This document shows positions 1 to 7,686 of a stretch of 64,000 nt of DNA, piece by piece. The position numbers were made by a program, and so were the translations under genes. Source of the DNA: Pelotomaculum sp. UBA3103 (lineage in GTDB: Bacteria > Bacillota > Desulfotomaculia > Desulfotomaculales > Pelotomaculaceae); the NCBI GenBank assembly GCA_002365855.1, contig DFAP01000094.1, forward strand, positions 12,489 through 76,488, given 5' to 3'. The notes beneath the pieces are model-generated. The model ran no database searches. It saw nothing but the letters and a program-made list of their open reading frames with translations, and had not been told where the DNA came from. The stretch's first letter is position 1; every line of letters starts with the position of its first letter.

Positions 1-51
1 CCTATTCATAAATTCATCTTTCCCAACGGTAAGGTTATTCTCTAGCTTTTG

Positions 52-591
52 TTAATATTCGATCCCCTTCTGGGCGGGGATTCCCTGAGTAAACGGGTGC
101 TTTATCTCACGCATTTCAGTAACCAGATCGGCGCGCTCGATGATTTCCGGCGAAGCATTGCGCCCGGTCATAACAAGGTGGAGACTGCCTGGTTTTTTGT
201 CTAGCAAGGCCAGCACGTCATCCAGCGCAACGAGGCCGTAATGAATGGCGTAAAGAATCTCGTCAAGGATAATCATATCGTATTTTTCTGAGGATATTTC
301 CGCCCTCGCAGCATCCAGAGCTTCTAAAGCAGCGTGGCGGTGTTCATCAAGAGACTGATCGTCTTTCCCTTTGATAAATCCGCCGCCCATCTGGCGCATT
401 TCAAAGTTTGCGCCCAATTTTTCAGCTGCCTTTAATTCGCCGTATTTCCAGCCTCCTTTGATAAACTGGATGACAAGAATCTTCATACCCTGTCCCCAGG
501 CGCGAAGAGCCATTCCCAGCGCAGCGGTGGTTTTACCCTTGCCGTTGCCGGTATTAACCAAAATCAATCCCTTTTTTTTCTGCTCGTCCAA
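52..591 (-). CDS. cobO: Cob(I)yrinic acid a,c-diamide adenosyltransferase
   Basis: Transfers the 5'-deoxyadenosyl group of ATP to cob(I)alamin or its corrinoid precursor, giving coenzyme B12; cytosolic, CobA/CobO/BtuR family. The P-loop GNGKGKTT sits at residues 15-22, and the family segments AWGQGMKILVIQFIKG and the Walker-B-like DMIILDEI follow. I chose the TTG at 591 because an AGGGAGGT ribosome site lies six bases upstream and leaves the usual short N-terminus (179 residues). An ATG at 636 in the same frame would add 15 residues but has only a weak AAAGGA two bases away. It lies downstream of tatD and nothing beyond it is visible in the window. Family assignment is secure; the start is a judgement. 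Confidence 0.93.
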   Translation of the reverse strand: MDEQKKKGLILVNTGNGKGKTTAALGMALRAWGQGMKILVIQFIKGGWKYGELKAAEKLGANFEMRQMGGGFIKGKDDQSLDEHRHAALEALDAARAEISSEKYDMIILDEILYAIHYGLVALDDVLALLDKKPGSLHLVMTGRNASPEIIERADLVTEMREIKHPFTQGIPAQKGIEY

Positions 592-672
592 AACATAACC
601 TCCCTTACGATTCAACCTCCATTTGGGCAGTTGCATAATCCTTTACTGGTCAATTTCTTAACAATTATATAT

Positions 673-1443
673 TCAAGCAATTCTGAATAATCTCCTGCCG
701 TTTTCTGTACATATCCTGGCTAATTCTTCGGTCTTTATCCCCCTGAGCCGCGCGATCTCTTCGGCAGTGAACAATACATACGCCGGCTCGTTTCGCTTAC
801 CCCTGTGCGGCAGCGGTGTGAGGTACGGCGCATCCGTTTCAATCAAAAGACGGTCAGGATCAATGCGGGCGGCAATATCTTTCAGCTTGGGAGCTTTAGG
901 GAAGGTAACGGGCCCGGCGATAGAAATATAAAAACCCATTTCAATGCATTCGACGGCCATTTCCCAACTGCCGGAATAGCAGTGCATTACCCCGCCGGAA
1001 GGCCCCAGGCCCTCCCTGCGCAAGATTCCCATAATGTCGCCATGTGCATCACGATCGTGTATGATCACAGGTTTATTTAACTTTTTGGCCAGGGCCAGCT
1101 GCTCCTGAAACACCCTGCGCTGAACTAGCCTCGGGGACAAGTTCCGGTAATAGTCCAGGCCCATCTCGCCGACCGCTACTACCTTGGGATGGGCCGCAAG
1201 CCTTTCCATCTCATATAGATACCTGGGACCAGCTTTTGCAGCGTCATGAGGGTGAATCCCCACAGCGGCGTAGATCAGGTCATACTCATCCGCCAGCTCT
1301 ATGGCGCGCTGGGATGATTCTAAATTATAGCCTGCATTCAGGATATGGGCCACCCCGGCAAGCCGGGCCCTGCGGATCATATCGTCCCGGTCGGCCTCGT
1401 AGACATCGTCATCCAGATGGGCATGCGTATCAAAAAGGATCAT
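673..1443 (-). CDS. tatD: TatD-family metal-dependent deoxyribonuclease
   Basis: Metal-dependent hydrolase of the TatD/YabD family, a TIM-barrel 3'-5' DNase acting in the cytosol. Metal ligands are visible in order: HAH near the N-terminus (DTHAHLDD), Glu in VGEMGLDYY, His in IIHDRDAH, His in MHCYSG and Asp in ETDAPYLTP. The start is the ATG at 1443 because AAAAGGAGA lies five bases upstream; an ATG six codons earlier has no ribosome site. The product is 256 residues, normal for the family. It directly follows metG, as yabD follows metS in Bacillus subtilis, and is probably cotranscribed with it under T-box control. Confidence 0.95.
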   Translation of the reverse strand: MILFDTHAHLDDDVYEADRDDMIRRARLAGVAHILNAGYNLESSQRAIELADEYDLIYAAVGIHPHDAAKAGPRYLYEMERLAAHPKVVAVGEMGLDYYRNLSPRLVQRRVFQEQLALAKKLNKPVIIHDRDAHGDIMGILRREGLGPSGGVMHCYSGSWEMAVECIEMGFYISIAGPVTFPKAPKLKDIAARIDPDRLLIETDAPYLTPLPHRGKRNEPAYVLFTAEEIARLRGIKTEELARICTENGRRLFRIA

Positions 1444-1462
1444 GGATGTCTCCTTTTCCATT

Positions 1463-3010
1463 TTATTTATTGGTACCTGTATCGATCCTGGGGAACAGCC
1501 CCTCCCCGCGCTTTACAACCGTGCCCGGGGGCAGTTTGCCCCAGCTCAAAGACTCCCATATTTGAAGCTCGTGACGGTCCGGAATGCCAAGCTGAGTCCA
1601 GACCCTAGCCGGCAGTAAGGGCATAAAAGGCGAAGATAAAATAGTTATAAACCGCAGGCTCTCCGACAGGTTGTACATGACGGTGGACAGACGATCCCTC
1701 CTGGCAGGGTCCTTGGCTAACGTCCAGGGAGCAGACTCGTCCACATACTTGTTAGCCCGGCCCACCAGCCGCCAGATAGCAGCCAATGCGCTGGACAGAT
1801 CCAACCTGTCCATACACTCCTCCACTGCCAGCGGGGTTTGTTCAGCCAGGTCGATAAGCTCCTGGTCGGGCCCTTCCGGCGCGGCTGCAGGTTGAACTAT
1901 ACCACCAAAATATTTTTCCACCATGGCAATGGAACGGCTGACCAGGTTTCCCAGGTCGTTGGCCAAATCTTTGTTGATCCGCTCCACCAGGGCGTCTTCG
2001 CTATAGTAACTGTCAGAACCAAAAGGCAATTCTCTGAGTAAGTAATACCTGATCGCGTCTACCCCGTACTTGTCGACCAGGACATGGGGGTCAACAACAT
2101 TTCCCTTGGACTTGGACATCTTTCCGCTTTCGAGCATTAGCCAGCCATGGGCCACTACCTGCCTCGGCAGCTCAAGCCCTGCAGCCATCAGCAGCGCCGG
2201 CCAGATGATACTGTGGAACCGAACGATATCTTTGGCCATCAGATGCACGTCAGCAGGCCAGTACTTCTTGTAGAGGCTGTCGTCCTCAGTGCCGTAGCCC
2301 AGGGCGGATATGTAGTTGGTAAGGGCGTCAATCCAGACGTAAATGACATGTTTATGGTCAAAAGGAACTGGAATCCCCCAGTTGAAAGTAGTTCTGGAAA
2401 CACAAAGGTCCTCGAGCCCGCTTTTTATGAAACTTACCATCTCATTGCGCCGGGAAGGCGGCTGAATGAATTCGGGATGTGCTTCAATGTGTTCGAGCAG
2501 CCTGCCGGCGTATTTTGACATCCGGAAAAAATAGCTTTCCTCCTGCAGCATTTCCACCGGCCTTCCGCAGTCAGGGCAAGCGCCCTGGTCAAGTTTGCTT
2601 TCAACCCAGAAGGCCTCGCAGGGCGAGCAGTACCAGCCCTCGTAGCTGGCTTTATAGATATCCCCCTGGTCATAAAGCTTCTGGAAGAGCGTTACGACCA
2701 CCTTTTTGTGTCTCGGCTCGGTTGTACGGATAAAATCGTCATACTCAACTTCAAGACGCCCCCACAAAAGCTTGAAACCTGCCACAATTCTATCAACATG
2801 CTGACCAGGAGTCATCCCCTTTGATTTTGCCGCTCTCTCAATCTTCTGGCCGTGCTCATCCGAGCCGGTCAAGAACCGGGTGTCATAGCCCGTCATTTTT
2901 TTAAAGCGTGCAATCGCATCGGCTGCCACAGTCGTGTATGCGTGCCCGATGTGCAGGTTGTCGCTAGGGTAATAAATGGGAGTTGTAATATAAAACTTCC
3001 CCTTATGCAT
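1463..3010 (-). CDS. metG: Methionyl-tRNA synthetase
   Basis: Charges tRNA-Met with methionine (class I synthetase, cytosol). The signature HIGH is at residues 20-23 and KMSKS at 297-301. A zinc knuckle is formed by C128, C131, C145 and C148. At 515 residues the protein stops after the anticodon-binding helical domain. It lacks the C-terminal EMAP/Trbp111-like dimerisation domain that many MetG proteins (about 650 residues) carry; compact forms are also known, so this is not a truncation. The gene follows a T-box leader, so expression should rise when uncharged tRNA-Met accumulates. tatD follows 19 bases downstream. Confidence 0.97.
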   Translation of the reverse strand: MHKGKFYITTPIYYPSDNLHIGHAYTTVAADAIARFKKMTGYDTRFLTGSDEHGQKIERAAKSKGMTPGQHVDRIVAGFKLLWGRLEVEYDDFIRTTEPRHKKVVVTLFQKLYDQGDIYKASYEGWYCSPCEAFWVESKLDQGACPDCGRPVEMLQEESYFFRMSKYAGRLLEHIEAHPEFIQPPSRRNEMVSFIKSGLEDLCVSRTTFNWGIPVPFDHKHVIYVWIDALTNYISALGYGTEDDSLYKKYWPADVHLMAKDIVRFHSIIWPALLMAAGLELPRQVVAHGWLMLESGKMSKSKGNVVDPHVLVDKYGVDAIRYYLLRELPFGSDSYYSEDALVERINKDLANDLGNLVSRSIAMVEKYFGGIVQPAAAPEGPDQELIDLAEQTPLAVEECMDRLDLSSALAAIWRLVGRANKYVDESAPWTLAKDPARRDRLSTVMYNLSESLRFITILSSPFMPLLPARVWTQLGIPDRHELQIWESLSWGKLPPGTVVKRGEGLFPRIDTGTNK

Positions 3011-3346
3011 CTTGGTTCTACCTACCTTCCTATCGTTGAATCAAAAAAAATTAAACCTCACCCCTATCTTTTGTGAGGGGCGAAGTTTTTAAACTCTCGC
3101 GGTACCACCCTTATTTGCCTGCTCCTCGCGAAGCCTGGCCTCTACGGTACAGGGAAGCGCTCCCGATACTGCGGCATGGTAACGGCGCCCAACCCGGCAC
3201 GGCTTACGATAAATTTCAGCCGCTCAGCTCCAGAGCCATGTTCGGCCAGCTTTCCCCGGCGGGCTTGCACCTTCCCCCGCTCTCTGTACGGGTATTATTT
3301 GGCTTACTCTTCTCCTTCATTGCTGTTATCTTGATAGCATAATAAC
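3011..3346 (-). promoter_or_regulatory. T-box riboswitch leader of metG
   Basis: The transcript read on the minus strand contains the near-invariant T-box sequence AGGGTGGTACCGCG (3098-3111). Upstream are stem I elements typical of the class (AGAGAGC, then GGTGCAAGCCCG). A plausible specifier triplet AUG occurs at 3237-3239 in the context GAAC-AUG-GCUCUGGAG, the usual specifier-loop setting, and matches the downstream gene. The intrinsic terminator is CCTCAC, an 11-base loop and GTGAGG followed by a U-rich run (about 3043-3076). Uncharged tRNA-Met should stabilise the antiterminator and allow metG transcription. Confidence 0.9.
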
Positions 3347-3352
3347 ATATAG

Positions 3353-3382
3353 ATTTTAAAATGATTGCTGGCAACTTGTCAA
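3353..3382 (-). promoter_or_regulatory. Sigma-A-type promoter of metG leader
   Basis: Minus strand -35 TTGACA (3377-3382) and -10 TAAAAT (3353-3358), separated by 18 bases. It is placed just upstream of the first recognisable T-box stem I sequences. Confidence 0.7.
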
Positions 3383-3431
3383 GTTTTCACCAAATCATGC
3401 AAAAATATTGTATAATTTTACAAAAAGCATC

Positions 3432-3460
3432 TTGACTTTTAATGGAATCATTGGTACCAT
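3432..3460 (+). promoter_or_regulatory. Probable promoter of the AbrB-like gene
   Basis: TTGACT (3432-3437), 17-base spacer, TACCAT (3455-3460), about 60 bases before the start codon. It is divergent from the metG promoter. Confidence 0.5.
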
Positions 3461-3518
3461 TTACTTGTAAAAAAAATCAACTATTTGTCGAAAAATGTCG
3501 GATAAGGAGGGACAGAAT

Positions 3519-3773
3519 TTGAAATCAACTGGTATTGTCAGAAAGGTGGACGAGCTTGGCAGGGTAGTTATCCCGATCGAGCTGCGGCGGACTTTAGGCA
3601 TTGACGAAAAGGACGCCCTGGAAATCTACGTTGACGCGGAAAAAATTATTCTGAAAAAATACGAGCCCGCCTGCGTCTTCTGCGGAAATGCCTCGGACGT
3701 ACAGCACTACAAAAACAAATTGGTCTGCCGCGAGTGCTCTACGGCCATGTTTGAGAACACTAAAATTAGCTAA
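3519..3773 (+). CDS. abrB: AbrB-family transition-state regulator
   Basis: DNA-binding regulator with an N-terminal swapped-hairpin AbrB domain: KSTGIVRKVDELGRVVIPIE is the diagnostic opening. The start is the TTG at 3519, seven bases after AAGGAGGG; the upstream ATG at 3495 would put that ribosome site inside the gene. The 84-residue product ends with a Cys-rich stretch (CVFC then CREC, residues about 49-70) that could bind zinc and replaces the usual AbrB C-terminal dimerisation region. It lies divergent to metG and next to rsmI, as in Bacillus. It probably controls transition-state and sporulation genes; targets cannot be read here. Confidence 0.9.
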   Translation: MKSTGIVRKVDELGRVVIPIELRRTLGIDEKDALEIYVDAEKIILKKYEPACVFCGNASDVQHYKNKLVCRECSTAMFENTKIS

Positions 3774-3779
3774 CTGATT

Positions 3780-3818
3780 GAGAAGAGAGACTTAAAAAAC
3801 TGTCTCTCTTCTTTATTG
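3780..3818 (+). terminator. Intrinsic terminator after the AbrB-like gene
   Basis: Perfect stem AGAAGAGAGAC / TGTCTCTCTTCT around a short A-rich loop, followed by TTTATT. Confidence 0.85.
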
Positions 3819-3873
3819 AAAAGTAAAATATGATGCAACTGCTTTGCTTTAACCGCACCTCAACCGGGGTGCA

Positions 3874-4734
3874 TTATTTATTATCTACGACCGCCCGGTA
3901 GACTTCCCGCCTGGGAAGGCCGCGCACGCGCGCCACGTCACGAATGGCCTCCTTGCGGCCTATTCCTTCAGCTTCCAGCTTGGCTACATGGGCAGCCGGC
4001 TCCAGGTCGAGCCAGGTGTCTTCTTTGATTTGATCGCTCTGCTCACCTTGCGCTCCCGATACCACCAGGGTGACCTCCCCACGAGGTTCGTTTTCTTCAA
4101 AATGTTTGATCAGCCCTACCAAATCTCCCCTGATGATTTCCTCAAATTTTTTGGTCAATTCCCTTGCCACCGCCGCCTGCCTGTTGCCAAACACTTTAAG
4201 CAATACGTCCAGGAACGACTTCAGGCGGTGTGGGGCCTCGTAAAAAACAAGGGTCATGCGCAAACTGCTGACCTCAACCAGTTTCTCATGGCGAGCTTTT
4301 TTATTCAAAGGCAGGAAGCCTAAAAAAACGAAGGATTCCGTTGGAAGACCTGAAACTACCAGTGCTGTAACAGCCGCACTGGGTCCGGGGACGGGAACTA
4401 CTTCGCATCCATTTTCCAGTGCCATGGAAACCATTTCCGACCCGGGATCAGAAATCCCCGGCAGGCCTGCATCGGTCACCAGGGCGACATTTTTTCCGGA
4501 GGATAGCAACTCCAGCAGGTAGTCGCCTTTTTTCCTGCGGTTGTGCTGGTGATAGCTGGTGAGAGGTGTGTGGAGGTCATAATGACTTAGCAGCTTACGG
4601 GTGTGGCGAGTGTCTTCCGCAGCGATCAGATCAGCCTCCCGCATTACCCTCAAGGCACGCAGGGTGATATCTTCCAGGTTGCCTATAGGTGTCGCGCAGA
4701 GATAGAGCACCCCTTTCTTTTGTTCCCCGGTCAA
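3874..4734 (-). CDS. rsmI: 16S rRNA (cytidine-1402-2'-O)-methyltransferase
   Basis: SAM-dependent methyltransferase that 2'-O-methylates C1402 in the decoding centre of 16S rRNA. The tetrapyrrole-methylase fold shows in GVLYLCATPIGNLEDITLRA at the N-terminus, AEDTRHTRKLLSHY, and the glycine-rich LVTDAGLPGISDPG and PVPGPSA segments. Length 286 residues is typical. It sits downstream of yabA and upstream of the abrB/metG block, the Bacillus subtilis yabA-yabC arrangement, although the yabB and yazA genes found between them in Bacillus are absent here. Confidence 0.96.
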   Translation of the reverse strand: MTGEQKKGVLYLCATPIGNLEDITLRALRVMREADLIAAEDTRHTRKLLSHYDLHTPLTSYHQHNRRKKGDYLLELLSSGKNVALVTDAGLPGISDPGSEMVSMALENGCEVVPVPGPSAAVTALVVSGLPTESFVFLGFLPLNKKARHEKLVEVSSLRMTLVFYEAPHRLKSFLDVLLKVFGNRQAAVARELTKKFEEIIRGDLVGLIKHFEENEPRGEVTLVVSGAQGEQSDQIKEDTWLDLEPAAHVAKLEAEGIGRKEAIRDVARVRGLPRREVYRAVVDNK

Positions 4735-4787
4735 ACCAGCCTCACCTCTTTAATTTGCTATCACCTCAAGCCAGGTTTAAATAAAGT

Positions 4788-5132
4788 TTACCCGGAAGCA
4801 GACTGATCAGCTGCAGGTTCCCGGCCCTTTCTCAAAAACGCCATGCAGTAAAGGCACTCCCCCGACCTCTTGTGCCCAAAGCTAAGGTTGCAGATGTGAA
4901 AATTTTGATCATAAAGTTCCAGCAGGTTAAAAAAGCTATATGACGAGACGCTTGTTTCCACACCGGTTGAATTACATGAAAAACCCTCACGATGAACGGC
5001 AGCCAACTCTCTCCTGAGCCGGCTGTTTTCATCCTCCATCTCCCTTACCTTGTTTTTTAATTCCTGCATTTCCGCAAGAAGCGCATGCAGCTTTGCTTCC
5101 ATATTTCTTGCCAGTTTAAAAATTGACTGCAC
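4788..5132 (-). CDS. yabA: Replication initiation control protein YabA
   Basis: Negative regulator of DnaA that also binds the DnaN sliding clamp. The N-terminal half is a leucine-zipper coiled coil (residues about 8-48, MEAKLHALLAEMQELKNKV and onward). The C-terminus carries the zinc motif HIC...GECLYC characteristic of DUF972. The GTG start at 5132 comes immediately after the ricT stop codon, with AAGGAGAG seven bases upstream, so the pair is translationally linked. The length of 114 residues is normal. Confidence 0.93.
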   Translation of the reverse strand: MQSIFKLARNMEAKLHALLAEMQELKNKVREMEDENSRLRRELAAVHREGFSCNSTGVETSVSSYSFFNLLELYDQNFHICNLSFGHKRSGECLYCMAFLRKGREPAADQSASG

Positions 5133-6002
5133 CTAAATTCTCTCCTTGCCGGACTGCTCCGGGCACTCCTTTTTATTCCTGCAGGCTTTTGACTGCCCTT
5201 CTTGAAGCGTTATTTCCTCGCATCGGTATTCCTTTATAATCTTGCTTTCCTTTAATTCCACACTCAGGCTGTTTTTCAAAATATTAATTCCGACAGCCCG
5301 GCCTTCTCCATCAGGCGTGATCACCAAGCTGCCAAGTTCTGGGAAACTCTCCCTGGCGTGCTCGTACGCCTCGTTTTCGTACTTCAAACAGCACATCAAC
5401 CTGCCGCAAATACCGGATATTTTTGTGGGATTCAGGGACAAGTTCTGATCCTTGGCCATGCGGATAGAAACCGAAGCAAAATCTGAAAGCCAGGAAGAAC
5501 AGCATAATTCCCTACCGCAGCAGCCCAGCCCTCCAATCATTTTAGCCTCATCCCTGACTCCGATCTGGCGGAGCTCGATTCGCGTCTTAAAAACCGAGGC
5601 CAGGTCTTTTACCAATTCCCTGAAGTCAATCCGGCCATCCGCGGTGAAATAGAAAATAATTTTATTCCCATCAAAAGTCTGCTCCACACCAACAAGTTTC
5701 ATGGGCAGGTTATGGAGGGCTATTTTCTCCAGACCCACCTTGAAAGCTTTGTTCTCCTTCTCCCGGTTGGACACAAGCTGCTGGCAATCCTGGCTGATGG
5801 CCTTGCGCATAACCTTTTTCAGAGGCGAGACTACATCCTCTTCTTCTATTTTTAAAGGCCCGGCAACCACCTGGCCATATTCGACCCCCCTGGCAGTTTC
5901 AACAATTACCCCGTCACCCTCCGCAAGAAGGTGCTCACCCGGGTCGAAGTAATAAATTTTGCAGGCCTTTTTAAAGCGCACTCCTACTACTGTGACTCCC
6001 AT
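5133..6002 (-). CDS. ricT: PSP1-domain protein RicT (YaaT)
   Basis: Homologue of Bacillus subtilis YaaT/RicT, part of the Fe-S-containing RicAFT (YmcA/YlbF/YaaT) complex that promotes mRNA maturation by RNase Y and Spo0A phosphorylation. The cysteine-rich segments GGLGCCGRELCCSSWL and ICGRLMCCLKYE (around residues 155-210) supply the conserved Cys residues. GVEYGQVV marks the PSP1 core near the N-terminus. It lies between holB and yabA, as in Bacillus. The partner genes ricA and ricF are not in this window. Confidence 0.94.
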   Translation of the reverse strand: MGVTVVGVRFKKACKIYYFDPGEHLLAEGDGVIVETARGVEYGQVVAGPLKIEEEDVVSPLKKVMRKAISQDCQQLVSNREKENKAFKVGLEKIALHNLPMKLVGVEQTFDGNKIIFYFTADGRIDFRELVKDLASVFKTRIELRQIGVRDEAKMIGGLGCCGRELCCSSWLSDFASVSIRMAKDQNLSLNPTKISGICGRLMCCLKYENEAYEHARESFPELGSLVITPDGEGRAVGINILKNSLSVELKESKIIKEYRCEEITLQEGQSKACRNKKECPEQSGKERI

Positions 6003-6017
6003 TTATATTAATCCCTC

Positions 6018-7031
6018 CTAGTATGCCGTCGACTGCCCCGGTCCAGCGGGGCCTCCGGACAGATATAAAAACAGCGCCTCGAGGGCCAGCCTGGTATTGG
6101 CGCTGGCTTCGATTTTATTTTTGGTTGCTTCTATATTCTCTATTATTTCCACAAGGCGGGAGGTTTCAAAGCATTCCGCATCCCTTTCCAGATTTGCTGC
6201 GCGGTCCTGGTTATATAAAAACCCGTTTGACCCTGCTTCCCTGGACACCAGCAGGTCACGGTACCAGCAGGTAAGCATCTCCAGCATGAAGCGGGCCTTT
6301 TCCCTGCTCTCAGCACATTTTTCAGCCATTTCCAGGGCCCGGCATGGTCCTGCTTCAGCCAGTTCCTTGATCAGCGCATAAGCCGCTCCGCGTTCATCTT
6401 GAAACGAACCGGCCGAATATAACAGGGCCCTGCCCATGCTCCCGCCCGATAGCGCCGCTGATAATAGCGCGTCTTCCGCCTTCAGGCCATGAAGCGAAAC
6501 AAGGCCGTGGGCAAGTTCGGAAACAGGTACGGCATGGAATGAAACCTGCTGGCAGCGGGAGAGAATGGTCGGCAGCAGGGCCTGGGGACGCGAAGAAACC
6601 AAAATAAAAATTGTATTCCCAGAGGGTTCCTCCAGTGTTTTCAACAGACAGTTGGCCGCTTGTTCGGTCATCGTCTCCGCCTGGCAGATTATAAATATCT
6701 GCCGGTTTCCCTGATAGGGCAGATATGCGGTTTTTCGCTGAACAGACCTTATTTGTTCAATTTTTATCGAAGCTCCGGCAGGCTGGACCCACTGCAGATC
6801 AGGGTGATTCCGGTTTTCTGCCTGCCTGCACTCACGGCATTCGCCGCAGGCGTCACCGCTGCCCGGCCGGGAACAAAGCAGCGCTCTGGCAAAAGCAAAG
6901 GCAGCTGTTTCCTTGCCCACTCCCTCAGGCCCGGAAAATAAATAGGCATGAGAAACCCGCCCGTAGGCAATGGCATTCAACAGGATATTAATAACCTGCC
7001 TGTGGCCTACTATTTCTCTCAGGAACAGCAT
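6018..7031 (-). CDS. holB: DNA polymerase III delta' subunit
   Basis: Clamp-loader subunit. The AAA+ core opens with the P-loop GPEGVGKE (Glu in place of Thr/Ser after the lysine, so weak or no ATP hydrolysis is likely, as expected for delta'). A zinc knuckle is formed by Cys residues in CSRPGSGDACGECREC, and the sensor region reads ILSRCQQVSF. The length of 337 residues is normal. It overlaps the end of tmk by 13 bases and precedes ricT; the yaaQ and yaaR genes found between tmk and holB in Bacillus subtilis are missing. Confidence 0.93.
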   Translation of the reverse strand: MLFLREIVGHRQVINILLNAIAYGRVSHAYLFSGPEGVGKETAAFAFARALLCSRPGSGDACGECRECRQAENRNHPDLQWVQPAGASIKIEQIRSVQRKTAYLPYQGNRQIFIICQAETMTEQAANCLLKTLEEPSGNTIFILVSSRPQALLPTILSRCQQVSFHAVPVSELAHGLVSLHGLKAEDALLSAALSGGSMGRALLYSAGSFQDERGAAYALIKELAEAGPCRALEMAEKCAESREKARFMLEMLTCWYRDLLVSREAGSNGFLYNQDRAANLERDAECFETSRLVEIIENIEATKNKIEASANTRLALEALFLYLSGGPAGPGQSTAY

Positions 7032-7654
7032 TCCAGAACTCCTTCGACTGCTTTGAGAATATCAAGGTGCACCTGTTCAATGGACCTGTTGGCGTCGATA
7101 ACCCTGTAGCGGCCAGGATCCCGGGCTGCGATGTCCAGGTAGCCGGACCGGACCTTCAGGTGGAATTCCCGCGCCTCCCGCTCAATCCTGTCAGTCCCGC
7201 GGCCGGAACGGCAGATCCTGTCCTTTCCGGTCTCACAACAAAAATCAAGCAGCAGGACCAGATCTGGAATAAGGCCCATGGTGGCCGGTTCGTTCACCTG
7301 TTTCAGCAGGTGAATTTCCATATCCCGCCCATATCCCTGGTAGGCCAGGGTGGAATCAATATAGCGGTCGCACAGCACAAGATTGCCCGCAGCCAGGGCC
7401 GGTAAAATAACCTCTGAGACCAGCTGAGCCCTGGCTGCGGCATACAGCAAAGCCTCAGCCCAGGGGACCAGTCTGCCGTACTCCGGATTCAGCAGGAGAT
7501 CCCGGATCGATTCACCCAGCTTGGTGCCGCCGGGCTCCCTGGTGTAAAATACCCTGCGCCCCCGGTTTTTCAGGTATTCTCCCAAAAGGTTTAGCTGGGT
7601 TGTCTTTCCGGACCCGTCAATACCCTCAAAAACAATTAACTTGCCCTTACTCAA
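7019..7654 (-). CDS. tmk: Thymidylate kinase
   Basis: Phosphorylates dTMP to dTDP. The P-loop GIDGSGKTT lies at residues 10-18, the TREPGGT motif follows at about 40, and the dTMP-binding DRYIDSTLAYQGYGR motif lies mid-protein. The length of 211 residues is standard. It is translationally coupled to holB by a 13-base overlap and follows the decarboxylase gene, as in Bacillus (yaaO-tmk). Confidence 0.97.
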   Translation of the reverse strand: MSKGKLIVFEGIDGSGKTTQLNLLGEYLKNRGRRVFYTREPGGTKLGESIRDLLLNPEYGRLVPWAEALLYAAARAQLVSEVILPALAAGNLVLCDRYIDSTLAYQGYGRDMEIHLLKQVNEPATMGLIPDLVLLLDFCCETGKDRICRSGRGTDRIEREAREFHLKVRSGYLDIAARDPGRYRVIDANRSIEQVHLDILKAVEGVLECCS

Positions 7655-7686
7655 TTAGGTGACTCCAATTCATTGTGGTTATAATG

